Source: Chloroflexota bacterium (GTDB lineage: Bacteria > Chloroflexota > Anaerolineae > Anaerolineales > Villigracilaceae). Taken from it: a stretch of DNA of 64,000 bases. The translations under genes and the position numbers were made by a program. Below, piece by piece: positions 50,757-59,620 of the stretch; within the stretch, counting starts at the first letter, position 1, and each line of letters begins with the position of its first letter. The notes beneath the pieces are model-generated. The model worked only from the letters and a program-made list of their open reading frames with translations, was not told the DNA's origin and made no database searches. The stretch is from assembly GCA_019873735.1 (NCBI GenBank), contig JAIOAQ010000010.1:1-64000 (forward strand), read 5' to 3'.

Positions 50757-51566
50757 ATGCTTAAACGGTTCATCCTGACCCTTGTCCTGCTTCTGACCCT
50801 TTCGGCCTGTGCCGACCCGGATGTGCTTCCGGCCTTGCCGAGCGCCTTTCCTTCGGCCACCCCAATTATCCTGACCGTTTTCCCGACGTGGACTTCCACA
50901 CCGACGCTGCCGGCCACATCCACGCCCAGCCTGACCCTTGAGCCCACCTCAACCAGCGAACCGACCCTCAGCCCGACTCCAAGTGAGACCGCCACGCCAG
51001 AAGTCACAGCCACACCGGTTAAATTGCGCGGCGAAGTATTGGAACTGGCCAATTGTCGCTATGGCCCGGGCGCTCCCTATTTGTATAAGTATGGGCTGGT
51101 GAAAGGCAACCGTCTCGAGGTTATCGGCCGCCGCGAAGATGGCAAATGGCTCTACGTTCAGGCGATTGGCGGGAACAACCCCTGTTGGGTCAAAGCCTCG
51201 CTCATGCAAGTGGACGGGGATGTGATGAGCCTGGAAGTCTATTATCCCGAAAAGGCCCCCTTGCCTAAATCTCCCTACTACCCGCCCACAACTATCCTGA
51301 GCGCATCGCGCAATGGCAGCCTGGTGGAAGTCTCATGGCTGGATGTTCCCCTGCGGGCAGGGGATGAAGAAGACGAAAACATGCTGCATTACATTGTGGA
51401 AGTCTGGCGCTGCGAGGGCGGACAACTCATTTTCGAGCCATTGGCCACCAACGACCTTTCCATCACTTTTGTGGACGATCCCGGCTGTGATCAACCCTCC
51501 CATGGGCGGGTTTTTGTTCAGGAAAAGCATGGTTTTGCCGGGCCGGCCGAAATTCCCTGGCCATGA
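50757..51566 (+). CDS. SH3-domain lipoprotein
   Basis: A 269-residue lipoprotein. The signal peptide ends at lipobox TLSAC (Cys18). A long Thr/Pro/Ser-rich linker occupies residues 30-90. An SH3b-like domain (RGEVLELANCRYGPGAPY, GRREDGKWLYVQAIGG, CWVKASLMQ) covers about 95-150. A C-terminal beta-sandwich domain (VEVSWLDVPLRAG, YIVEVWRCEGGQ) follows. It is in an operon with the CreD-like gene and is followed by a strong hairpin. Confidence 0.82.
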   Translation: MLKRFILTLVLLLTLSACADPDVLPALPSAFPSATPIILTVFPTWTSTPTLPATSTPSLTLEPTSTSEPTLSPTPSETATPEVTATPVKLRGEVLELANCRYGPGAPYLYKYGLVKGNRLEVIGRREDGKWLYVQAIGGNNPCWVKASLMQVDGDVMSLEVYYPEKAPLPKSPYYPPTTILSASRNGSLVEVSWLDVPLRAGDEEDENMLHYIVEVWRCEGGQLIFEPLATNDLSITFVDDPGCDQPSHGRVFVQEKHGFAGPAEIPWP

Positions 51567-51576
51567 CCCTGGATTG

Positions 51577-51618
51577 CCAACGTCCCGAAGGTTGCTGTAA
51601 AAACCTTCGGGACGTTGG
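51577..51618. terminator. Bidirectional terminator between converging genes
   Basis: Perfect 17-base stem CCAACGTCCCGAAGGTT (51577-51593) / AACCTTCGGGACGTTGG (51602-51618) with an eight-base loop. It lies between the stop of the SH3 lipoprotein gene and that of the isomerase gene. No long T run follows, but the stability is high in both directions. Confidence 0.75.
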
Positions 51619-51620
51619 GA

Positions 51621-52106
51621 CTAATGACCATGTGTGTGCGGGTGGCCGTGTTCCAATTCCTCATCGGTGGCCGGCCGAACGCCGACAATGGTCACATCGA
51701 AGTGCAACTCCTTACCGGCTAGCGGGTGATTGAAGTCCAGGCGCACTTGTTCGGCATCCACGCGGTCAATGCGGGCGAAAATTGGCTCGCCGTGTTCTCC
51801 CTCCAGGCGCAGCGCCGTGCCTTCCTCAAGTTTCAGATTGGACGGAAATTCACTGCGCGGCACATCAACGAAGGCATCTTCGTCGCGCTCACCGTAGCCA
51901 TCCTCGGGCGAGACGGTCACATGCTTGCTGTCCCCAACTGCCAGGCCTTCCATCTCTCGCTCCAAGCCCGGGATGATATTCCCAAAACCATGCAGGTATT
52001 CCAGCGGCGCATTGTCCTGAGATGCATCAATCTCTTCGCCGTCTACCTGTAAACGGTATGCAATTGAAATGACCTGGCCGTCCCCAACACGTAAAACATC
52101 ACTCAT
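51621..52106 (-). CDS. FKBP-type peptidyl-prolyl isomerase, SlyD-like
   Basis: A 161-residue protein with FKBP core (VISIAYRLQVDGEEID, PLEYLHGFGNIIPGLEREMEG, GYGERDEDAFVDVPRSEFP), the inserted-flap domain (around 70-130), NHPLAGKELHFDVTIVGVR, and a short His-rich tail HGHPHTHGH. It catalyses proline isomerisation and can bind metal through the tail. Confidence 0.92.
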   Translation of the reverse strand: MSDVLRVGDGQVISIAYRLQVDGEEIDASQDNAPLEYLHGFGNIIPGLEREMEGLAVGDSKHVTVSPEDGYGERDEDAFVDVPRSEFPSNLKLEEGTALRLEGEHGEPIFARIDRVDAEQVRLDFNHPLAGKELHFDVTIVGVRPATDEELEHGHPHTHGH

Positions 52107-52218
52107 GATTTATTCTCCTTTTCTGGCCGGTAAATTTGTTGAGACAGCCAGAGAGTGTGATTGTACCCTGCTTTTGTTAATTCGAGATTAAGGATAGGCC
52201 CTCGAAACAGAATCAAGC

Positions 52219-52258
52219 CGGGGCCGGGATGGAACCGACCGGTTCCGGCCCGACCCCG
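52219..52258. terminator. Terminator after folD
   Basis: GC-rich inverted repeat with stem pieces CGGGG, CGGG, GGAACC (52219-52236) and GGTTCC, CCCG, CCCCG (52241-52258), loop GACC. It lies just after the folD stop on the minus strand and before the isomerase gene. No T tract, so Rho-independent function is uncertain. Confidence 0.55.
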
Positions 52259-52282
52259 AGGCTGCTCTCGTTAAATCTGGCT

Positions 52283-53164
52283 TTATTCTCCCTGTTGAAT
52301 TTCCGCCGCGCGCAGGGTGTTCTTCATCAGCATAGCAATTGTCATTGGGCCAACGCCGCCGGGAACCGGCGTGATGTACCCCGCCACCTCTTTGGCTTCG
52401 TCGAAGTTGACGTCTCCCACCAGGCGGTAGCCGCTCTTCTTGCTTGGGTCCGGCTTGGAGTTGATGCCCACGTCAATCACGGCCGCGCCGGGTTTGATCC
52501 ACTCGCCGCGTACCATTTCTGCTTTTCCAATGGCAGCGATCAGGATGTCAGCCTGACGGATGACGGCAGGCAGGTCGCGGGTTCGCGAGTGGCAGACGGT
52601 AACGGTAGCGTTTTTGCCGATCAAAAGCAGGGCGGCCGGCATGCCGACAATATTGGAGCGCCCCAGCACGACCGCGTTGGCGCCCTCAATTTGTACGCCG
52701 GCCTGCTCTAATAGATAAATGCAGCCGTAGGGCGTGCAAGGCACAAACAGCGGCTCGCGTCCTTTTTGTGCCAGCCGCCCAATGTTCAGCGGCGAAAAGC
52801 CATCTACGTCCTTTTCGATGCTAATGGCTTGCAGGACGCGTTCCTCGTTCAGATGTGCCGGCAGCGGCAACTGTACCAGGATGCCGTTCACTTTGGGGTC
52901 TTGGTTGAGGCGTTGGACCAGGCCTTCCACTTCTTCCTGCGTCGCATCGGCTGGCAGGTGATGGTGGAAGGATTCCATCCCCAATTCGGCGCAGGCCTTT
53001 TGTTTTGATGCAACATAGGTGGCCGAATCTACGCGGTCGCCGACCAGTACGGTAGCCAGCCCCGGTTTGGGTTTGCCGGCGGCTACACGCTGAGCCACTT
53101 TGGCGGCCACTTCGTCGCGCACTTGCTGGGCAATCAATTTCCCGTCAATAATTTGGGCTGTCAT
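52283..53164 (-). CDS. folD: Bifunctional methylenetetrahydrofolate dehydrogenase/cyclohydrolase
   Basis: A 293-residue FolD. Conserved parts are VGDRVDSATYVASKQKACAELGM (catalytic Tyr and Lys), GILVQLPLPAHLNEERVLQAI, VDGFSPLNIGRLA, PCTPYGCIYLLEQAGV, VVLGRSNIVGMPAALLL and PVPGGVGPMTIAMLMKNT. It interconverts C1-folates, and could supply or consume C1 from the MtgA-like methyltransferase. Upstream on the minus strand a TATAAT -10 lies at 53206-53211 and GAGGAGAG precedes the ATG. Confidence 0.95.
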   Translation of the reverse strand: MTAQIIDGKLIAQQVRDEVAAKVAQRVAAGKPKPGLATVLVGDRVDSATYVASKQKACAELGMESFHHHLPADATQEEVEGLVQRLNQDPKVNGILVQLPLPAHLNEERVLQAISIEKDVDGFSPLNIGRLAQKGREPLFVPCTPYGCIYLLEQAGVQIEGANAVVLGRSNIVGMPAALLLIGKNATVTVCHSRTRDLPAVIRQADILIAAIGKAEMVRGEWIKPGAAVIDVGINSKPDPSKKSGYRLVGDVNFDEAKEVAGYITPVPGGVGPMTIAMLMKNTLRAAEIQQGE

Positions 53165-53349
53165 TGTTCATCTCTCCTCATAACTCATTTGGCGTGTTTG
53201 CAGTCATTATACAATTTTCATTTTCCCCCCGAATAGTGACAATTGACCGGACAAATGTCCTTATTGTTGTCGGGAAGCGCCCCGGCGACGCTGCTTCAAT
53301 GTGCTTTCAAACGTTGTTCAAGCCTTTGCAGCGTTTGGGGCGCGATGGT

Positions 53350-54537
53350 TTACAGGTATTCTTTCAACTGGCGGCTGTAATGTGGCTGGCGTAACTGTCG
53401 CAGGGCGTGATTTTCAATCTGGCGGATGCGTTCGCGTGTCAGGCCAAACTTTTCTCCCACTTCTTCTAAGGTGTAGGTCTTTCCGTCGTCCAGGCCGAAA
53501 CGCAGCCGCAGAATACGCGCCTCGCGGGGATGCAGGCTGTTGAGCACTTCCTCTAGCCGCTCTTTGAGCATGGCTTGATACACATTCTGAAGCGGGGATG
53601 GGTTGACCGTGTCCTCAATGAAGTAACCAAGTTCCGATTCCTCGTCATCGCCCACAGGCGACTCAAGCGAGAGCGGCACCCAGGAAACTTGCATAATCCA
53701 TTGTAGTTTTTGCACGCCGATTTTTAATCTGGCGGCCAATTCTTCGATGGTAGGTGTGCGGCCCAGGCTTTGTTCTAATTCATGGCTGGTTTTGTATATT
53801 TGCCGAATGCGGTCTACCATGTGGACCGGCACGCGAATGGTGCGAGCCTGACAGGCGATGGCGCGGCTAATGGTCTGCCGTATCCACCAGGTGGCATAGG
53901 TGGAGAAGCGAAAGCCGCGCCGGTATTCGAATTTCTCTACGGCTTTCATTAATCCCAAATTGCCCTCTTGAATCAAATCCAGGAATGGCACGCCGTGACC
54001 AATGTAACGCTTGGCAATGCTGACAACCAGGCGTGTATTGGCTTTAATCAGATGATCGCGCGCCAGTGCGCCGTCCTGAATAATTGTTTCCAACCGATGA
54101 CGGGTAGCCGGACTTGAGCGAGGTCCCAGTCTGGCAAGTTTTTGTTTGGCCTGCTGAGCCTTATCTATGCGGATGGCAAGATTTAGTTCGTCTTCGGCGG
54201 TGAGCAGGGGCACGCGCGACATCTCTTTGAGATAGAGGCCGGTAATATCATCCGATGACGGGCTGTCGTCTTTTTCCACTTCCACGAATGCCTGCTCTTC
54301 GGGCAGGCCAATTTCTACAAACTGAAAGGATGTGGCCTCATCATCGGTGAGATCAACGATTTCGACCCCCCGGCTTCGAAGTGCAAAGAGGATGGCATTC
54401 AATCGTTCTGCATCCTGGCTGGCATTGGGAACGACTTCCATCAAGTCATCCGTGGTTAAGTAACCCTGAATGCCGGCTCTTTCGAGCAGCATTTCTATTT
54501 TGCTTTGTAACTGCTTTTGCCGACCTATGGGTGCCAC
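53350..54537 (-). CDS. RNA polymerase sigma factor, RpoD/SigA-type
   Basis: A 395-residue sigma-70 factor with region 1.1-like N-terminus ([16 protein letters not shown]), region 1.2 ([18 protein letters not shown]), region 2 ([56 protein letters not shown]), region 3 ([19 protein letters not shown]) and region 4.2 ([21 protein letters not shown]). It lacks the long insertion of E. coli RpoD. I choose GTG at 54537 because GGGAGG lies five bases upstream; a TTG at 54564 has none. It is the primary or a closely related housekeeping sigma factor. Confidence 0.9.
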   Translation of the reverse strand: MAPIGRQKQLQSKIEMLLERAGIQGYLTTDDLMEVVPNASQDAERLNAILFALRSRGVEIVDLTDDEATSFQFVEIGLPEEQAFVEVEKDDSPSSDDITGLYLKEMSRVPLLTAEDELNLAIRIDKAQQAKQKLARLGPRSSPATRHRLETIIQDGALARDHLIKANTRLVVSIAKRYIGHGVPFLDLIQEGNLGLMKAVEKFEYRRGFRFSTYATWWIRQTISRAIACQARTIRVPVHMVDRIRQIYKTSHELEQSLGRTPTIEELAARLKIGVQKLQWIMQVSWVPLSLESPVGDDEESELGYFIEDTVNPSPLQNVYQAMLKERLEEVLNSLHPREARILRLRFGLDDGKTYTLEEVGEKFGLTRERIRQIENHALRQLRQPHYSRQLKEYL

Positions 54538-54732
54538 GTGACCTCCCAAATTGCCCGCAGACAAGAAGCAATTGCAGACAACCGGTTTACATTGAAATAT
54601 TTTGTGTCGGTGAATCTCTGAATAGTCTCATGCGCTTAAGTACCCCAAAGGGCGGGGGCGTTGTCTGCTTGTTTTGGATTGATTGTCTTGTTGTCTTACG
54701 TTGCAAGCCGCCAATGGCGCATGCTCCCGTAA

Positions 54733-55293
54733 TTAAAGGTCCAGTAAATCCTTAAGCGTTGAAAATGGCGATTCGTCTTGTGGGTGCATGTGGCCGCAGT
54801 CGGCCTCGTTCAGGTTCTGGCCGCATTGCAGGCATAAACCTTTACAGTCTGGTTTGCAGATCGGGTTGATGGGAATTTCCAGCAGGGCGTAATCGCGTAC
54901 CAGGGGTCTCAAATTCAGGTTTGCATCTTCTGGCAGGATTAAGCCAGAGTCGGTTACAGAGCGCCGGGAAAAGGCGTACAGTTCTTCGATGTCGAAGGCC
55001 ACGGTTTGTTCAAAATTGCTCAGGCAGCGGACGCATTCCACGGTCAGTTGAGCCTCAAAATGGGCTTGCAGATACAACCCCTGCGGTGTCCGTCCTACGT
55101 GGGCAACACCCCTGAAATGACGTAACTCCAGGTCATCTGCGACCTGGAGTTTGTGAAAATCGAAATCAAATTGGTGGCTATAACCGACTTCCTGGCTGAC
55201 GATAAAACCGACGTTAAAGCGGAGGGGATTGCGGGGATGGCTCACAGTAAATCTCGGTAGTTTATAAAGGGATGTGTGAAAGCATTCTAGCAC
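54733..55293 (-). CDS. DUF177 (YceD-like) protein
   Basis: A protein of up to 186 residues with PLRFNVGFIVSQEVGYSHQF, VECVRCLSNFEQTVAFDIEELY and the Cys pairs NPICKPDCKGLCLQCGQNLNEADCGH. This family is linked to 23S rRNA and ribosomal protein L32 biogenesis. rpmF is usually next; none was found in the 168 bases downstream. The start is uncertain: the ATG at 55293 or a GTG at about 55245, neither with a strong binding site. Confidence 0.85.
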   Translation of the reverse strand: MLECFHTSLYKLPRFTVSHPRNPLRFNVGFIVSQEVGYSHQFDFDFHKLQVADDLELRHFRGVAHVGRTPQGLYLQAHFEAQLTVECVRCLSNFEQTVAFDIEELYAFSRRSVTDSGLILPEDANLNLRPLVRDYALLEIPINPICKPDCKGLCLQCGQNLNEADCGHMHPQDESPFSTLKDLLDL

Positions 55294-55338
55294 ACTCGAC
55301 TTGCATCGTCAAGTGTTTTTCGTGTAGCCAAAAAGCGT

Positions 55339-56214
55339 TTATGTCTTGCCTTGCTGGTTGACCAGATAAATGCCGGCTAATACCAGCAGCCCGCCGGCAA
55401 TGTCGGCCAATGACGGCGATTCCCTCAGCAGCAGGAATCCAAGGATGGCGGTGACCAATACCTGTCCTAGCAGCGTGACCGAAACGCGCGCTGCGGGCAG
55501 GTGTCCCATAGCATAGTTGATGACCAGCCAGCCGACAAATTGCGGCACCAGTCCAAGTCCGACCAGCGCCAGCCAGGTGCGCAGGCTGAAGCCGGTTAAC
55601 ATCTGACTGCTGAACAGGTTGGCCGGCAGGAGCAATAAGGTACAGGCCAACATGGTGAAAGTGTTCAACGTCAATGTATCCATTCGACTGCGCGCTTTTT
55701 GGGTGACCAGCATGTACCCCGCATAACAAAAACTGGTAGCAATTGCCAGCAGATCGCCGGTATTGAAGCGCAATTCTTGAACGGCTTTTCCGCCTACGAT
55801 TAACACCATGCCGGTTAGGGCAATGGTCAGTCCCAGCCAGTACTTTTGAGAGAGTCTTTCACGAAAGAGCAGCATGGCTCCCAGTCCCACCCACAGCGGC
55901 GAGTTGTTGGCCAACAGCGTGGAGACCGCCGCCGATGTAAGCAGGATGGACGTATTCCATAACGCCAGGTCCAGGGCAAAGAAAAGGCTGCCAAGTACAA
56001 TCCATCCCAGGTCTGGAGGTGATGGCAGGCGCTTTTTTCTTCTGAACAGGTAAAGGGAGAATAGGGCTATACCGGCAAAGAGAACGCGATAAAAAGCAGA
56101 GACCAAGCCCGGTACATTGGCGATTTTAACAAAGATGGCCGATGTGCCGATACAGATCACGCCGACTGCCAGGGCAAAATAGGCGCGCCACGGACTGAGA
56201 GATGATGGCTTCAT
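55339..56214 (-). CDS. EamA/DMT-family transporter
   Basis: A 291-residue integral membrane protein with ten hydrophobic segments in two EamA repeats. Typical features are GTSAIFVKIANVPGLVSAFYR, NTSILLTSAAVSTLLANNSPLWVGL and the second repeat AARVSVTLLGQVLVTAILGFL. It probably exports metabolites. The substrate is unknown. It follows the ATPase gene by nine bases. Confidence 0.88.
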   Translation of the reverse strand: MKPSSLSPWRAYFALAVGVICIGTSAIFVKIANVPGLVSAFYRVLFAGIALFSLYLFRRKKRLPSPPDLGWIVLGSLFFALDLALWNTSILLTSAAVSTLLANNSPLWVGLGAMLLFRERLSQKYWLGLTIALTGMVLIVGGKAVQELRFNTGDLLAIATSFCYAGYMLVTQKARSRMDTLTLNTFTMLACTLLLLPANLFSSQMLTGFSLRTWLALVGLGLVPQFVGWLVINYAMGHLPAARVSVTLLGQVLVTAILGFLLLRESPSLADIAGGLLVLAGIYLVNQQGKT

Positions 56215-56222
56215 AGAGAAGG

Positions 56223-57767
56223 CTATCTCTCCCGCAATTCATCGTAGTCGGGGTGATCGGGGAAGGGGTAGATAATGTAGGGCTGGTCGCGCACAACCTG
56301 TAATTTGTTGTAGAACATGGGGTGAATGACACACTCGTCGCCGTCTGAAATCACCAGCCGGTCTTTCAAGAAATATTCGAAGTCTGCTTCGATGATGCCG
56401 GTTCGCTCATCTTTCTTGCGCACACGCCCGACAATGCCCAATTCGGCTACCAGTTTGCGGAAGCCGGCGGCCGTATAACTGTTGTTTGGCCAGAAGCGCG
56501 CTGACTTCCTGGCCACCTGGTCAATGTAGTTTCCTTGAAAGATGGCGGGCGAGTGGGCCAGGGCCTCTTGGGTGATGTCTGCAACGCCAGGGTAGATGCG
56601 GTTATAGGAATTCAGCACCTCATCTGCCAGGTCCGATTCGATATCTGCAACAACCCGAGCAATGGGGATTTCTCTAAAGTTGGGGTATTTGCCGGCCTCG
56701 CGGGCCTCTTTGGCAATGGCGTTGCACAATACAACCAACTGACGCGGCCGCATCTGGGTATGGCGCAAAATATAGGGCAGGCTTTGTTCTGGCTGTCCAC
56801 GCAGATTGATGATTTGCTCTCCGAAAAACGGATTCCACATTCTGGTTCGCACTTCGTCAAAGTTTTCCCAATCAACGCGCATCATGCCGGCGGCGTGCCC
56901 CTCAAAAGCCAGGCTCTTCTTGAAACGCCATGTGATCAACCGCACCAGGTCTTTCGGCCGCCAGTTCATGTAAACCGGGTTGCGGATGAACTTGGTCGTG
57001 TTGGGGATATTGCCTTCCTTAATGTAGGGGAAAATTTCCGACGAGATAAAGGTTTTGATATGGATTCCGCGGCGTGTATAACGAATATTGAAGTCGCTGG
57101 CGCTTTGGATGAGCGCCGCGGTAATGGACATCATAATTTCGTTTTCGCGGTCATAGCGCTCAAAGGTATCTACGGCGATAATCACGGGTTCATCGGTAGT
57201 AAGCGCGAGGACGGCATCTCTAGCAGATTGAAATTCTGGATTGCCCGGCAATTGGATTAATTCGTCTGCAATTCCCCCGTTTTCATCAATGTAGTTTTTT
57301 GCAATGTAGTGGAAAACAGTTCCGGCCTCGCGGCAAGGCTGCTGGACGCCAATCAGCCTGTACATGTGGTTTATCAAGTTTTCGTCCTGCTCGCAGTATT
57401 CGCTGAAAATGAGCAGCCAGAACAAAAGGTCCCATATCCTGCGCACATCGCCAACTACCAGGTCGGGATTGAGATAAGCCTGATTGCCAAAGCGGCGGTT
57501 GAGGGTGTTGTAGATATCAGAGACATCCACCAAAATACAGTGCGCTTTCTTGATGGTGTCCTGAAACTCAAAATAACGGGTCAGAGAGGTCTTGCCCGAA
57601 CCACGCCGGCCAACAATCAGATATGTCTCGTTTTCGAGCGCCTCTTGGTTGAAGCGGCTCAAACCATAGAAAAACTCTTGGTAGCGATCCTGCAATACAG
57701 CATATTCATGCTCGCAGGATTCTGCGCCAAAAGGGTATTCAAAATATGGTTGAGACGATGCATTCAT
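56223..57767 (-). CDS. P-loop ATPase, Sll1717-like (KAP-type)
   Basis: A 514-residue P-loop NTPase. Walker A is GRRGSGKTS near residue 54, Walker B is VIIAVDTFE near 196, and a sensor region FISSEIFPYIKEGNI follows. Helical and winged-helix regions make up the C-terminus (NNSYTAAGFRKLVAELGIVGRV, EYFLKDRLVISDGDECVIHPMF). It resembles the Sll1717 family, relatives of KAP and STAND ATPases. No partner effector is adjacent: the neighbours are an EamA transporter and polyprenyl synthase. A defence or regulatory role is possible but not supported here. Confidence 0.7.
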   Translation of the reverse strand: MNASSQPYFEYPFGAESCEHEYAVLQDRYQEFFYGLSRFNQEALENETYLIVGRRGSGKTSLTRYFEFQDTIKKAHCILVDVSDIYNTLNRRFGNQAYLNPDLVVGDVRRIWDLLFWLLIFSEYCEQDENLINHMYRLIGVQQPCREAGTVFHYIAKNYIDENGGIADELIQLPGNPEFQSARDAVLALTTDEPVIIAVDTFERYDRENEIMMSITAALIQSASDFNIRYTRRGIHIKTFISSEIFPYIKEGNIPNTTKFIRNPVYMNWRPKDLVRLITWRFKKSLAFEGHAAGMMRVDWENFDEVRTRMWNPFFGEQIINLRGQPEQSLPYILRHTQMRPRQLVVLCNAIAKEAREAGKYPNFREIPIARVVADIESDLADEVLNSYNRIYPGVADITQEALAHSPAIFQGNYIDQVARKSARFWPNNSYTAAGFRKLVAELGIVGRVRKKDERTGIIEADFEYFLKDRLVISDGDECVIHPMFYNKLQVVRDQPYIIYPFPDHPDYDELRER

Positions 57768-57811
57768 TGCTTTTTACCTCCCATAAATTGTCTCTTATCG
57801 GCAAGTCGCAA

Positions 57812-58810
57812 CTATACTTGCCGATCAATAATATATCTGGACAATTGTTCCAGGCTGTCTCGCTCCGGGCTAGGAGGGCAGGATGCCAGAATCTCCAGGG
57901 CGTCTTCAATGTAGTCGCGCGCTTCCTGCATGGAACGCTGGATGGAATCGCTCCCGCGTATTGACTCGATGAGTCTCTCCATGCGCTCGCGGTTGCCCCA
58001 GCCGCCATCTCTGAGCAAATGGACGTCGGGATCATTGGGATGCGTCTCAATATAATATAACGCCGGCAGAGTCACCAATCCTTGAAGCAAGTCGGAGCCA
58101 AGAGGTTTTCCTACGGTTGCCTGGTCGCCGGTGAAATCCAGGATGTCATCTACAATTTGGAAGGCCATGCCGATTTTGTGGCCGAAGCGGCGCATGGATT
58201 CGACGGTCTCGTCGTCTGCTGGACTGACTTTGGCCGCGGCGCGGGCGCACATTTCGAACAGCGAAGCAGTCTTGGAAAAGATGCGCTTGTAATAATTTTC
58301 CCGGCTGATTAATCCGCGGCTGGTAAACATCTGCGTCAACTCGCCATTGACGATGACAGCCAGCGTTTCGGCAAACCACTGCATCAGGGTGACATTTTCG
58401 GTTTCGGCGGCCAGTTTGGCGGCGCGGGCAAAGATGAAATCGCCGGTCAACACAGTCGCAGCCGGGGACCAGCGCGCGTTGAGGGTAGGAATGCCGCGCC
58501 GCAGCAGGGAGCCGTCAATCAAGTCGTCATGCACCAGGGTGGCGGTGTGGAGCATTTCCACGGCTGCCCCCAGGGTGATTAATTTGTCGTGCGGGGCGCC
58601 GAGCATGCGGCCAACTAAAAGCACCAGCGTTGGGCGAATACGCTTTCCGCCGGACGAGAGCAAGTGTTCCAGAGCCGCGCGCAAATCGGGGTGGCAGTCT
58701 TCTCCCTGCGCACACATGCGGGCTTCTACCTCGGTAATCATCGCTTGAATGGGAGCAAGGGCGGGATAAGAGTTCAAGTCAATCGGTCCAACCAAAAAGG
58801 AATTTTGCAC
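57812..58810 (-). CDS. Polyprenyl diphosphate synthase
   Basis: A 332-residue all-trans isoprenyl synthase with GGKRIRPTLVLLVGRMLG, the first Asp-rich motif ATLVHDDLIDGSLLRRG and second DDILDFTGDQATVGKPLGSD. It makes the chain of quinones or carrier lipids. The frame starts at GTG 58810, inside the end of tatD (overlap of 32 bases); a later ATG at 58741 is possible, but the helix it would lose looks like the family N-terminus. Confidence 0.92.
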   Translation of the reverse strand: MQNSFLVGPIDLNSYPALAPIQAMITEVEARMCAQGEDCHPDLRAALEHLLSSGGKRIRPTLVLLVGRMLGAPHDKLITLGAAVEMLHTATLVHDDLIDGSLLRRGIPTLNARWSPAATVLTGDFIFARAAKLAAETENVTLMQWFAETLAVIVNGELTQMFTSRGLISRENYYKRIFSKTASLFEMCARAAAKVSPADDETVESMRRFGHKIGMAFQIVDDILDFTGDQATVGKPLGSDLLQGLVTLPALYYIETHPNDPDVHLLRDGGWGNRERMERLIESIRGSDSIQRSMQEARDYIEDALEILASCPPSPERDSLEQLSRYIIDRQV

Positions 58811-59615
58811 TGGCTGAGGTCGTCACGGCGACCTGCTCAAGACTACACTGGTGCAGCAGGGCTATTTTATCAGCAATCAGGCGCACGTAGGCGGGCTCGT
58901 TGCGCTTGCCGCGCTGCGGGGCGGGCGCCTGGAAGGGAGCGTCGGTCTCGATCAGCAGACGGTCCAGCGGCAGGCCGGCGATGAGTTCCTGCCGTTCTTT
59001 GCGATAGGTGACCGGGCCGGTGACGCCGATGCAAAAACCGAGGGCGATTGCCCGCCGCGCCGTTGAAAGCGAACCCGAAAACGAGTGCAGCACCCCCGGC
59101 CGGGCTGCCAGCGCGTCGTTCCCGGACCTGAGGCCTGCTACCCAGTCCTCCAGAATCTTCATCAAGTCCGCCGCGCAGGGGCCGTCGGGGGCGTCGCCTT
59201 TTTCCCGCAGGTGAATCACCACCGGCAGGCCGAGTTCGGCGGCCAGGTCGAGTTGCGCCCGCAGGAGGCGCTGTTGCAGGTCGTGCGGGGCGGCGTCCCA
59301 GTAGTAGTCCAGGCCGATTTCGCCGATGGCGACGACTTTGGGATGCCGCGCCAGTTCACGGAAAGGGTCGAAGGCCGAAGGGCCGACGTCGGACGCTCGA
59401 CCCGCCACCTCCAACGCCTCGGTCGGGTGGACGCCGATGGCGGCAAAGAGTATGGGGTGAGATTCAGCCAGTTTGACGGCCGACAGGCTGGAGGTCAGAT
59501 TAAGACCCGGAATGAGGATGCGTTCGACCCCGGCCCGGACGGCGCGTTCCAGCACGGCGTCGCGGTCGGGGTCGAATTTGTGAAAGTCCAGGTGGCAGTG
59601 GGTGTCGGTTAACAC
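58779..59615 (-). CDS. TatD-family DNase
   Basis: A 278-residue metal-dependent hydrolase: DTHCHLDFHKFD, AAIGVHPTEA, VAIGEIGLDYYWD, PVVIHLRE, VLHSFSG and LLIETDAPFQAP hold the metal ligands. TatD proteins are 3'-5' exonucleases or D-aminoacyl hydrolase-like enzymes. The 3' end overlaps the polyprenyl synthase start by 32 bases, which suggests coupled translation. Confidence 0.92.
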   Translation of the reverse strand: MLTDTHCHLDFHKFDPDRDAVLERAVRAGVERILIPGLNLTSSLSAVKLAESHPILFAAIGVHPTEALEVAGRASDVGPSAFDPFRELARHPKVVAIGEIGLDYYWDAAPHDLQQRLLRAQLDLAAELGLPVVIHLREKGDAPDGPCAADLMKILEDWVAGLRSGNDALAARPGVLHSFSGSLSTARRAIALGFCIGVTGPVTYRKERQELIAGLPLDRLLIETDAPFQAPAPQRGKRNEPAYVRLIADKIALLHQCSLEQVAVTTSASAKFLFGWTD

Positions 59616-59620
59616 GTCGT

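Noticed and set aside
54565-54732. Ribosomal protein L32 gene (rpmF), expected after DUF177.
   Set aside because: No L32-like reading was found on either strand in this stretch; only part of the sigma factor leader seems to be there.
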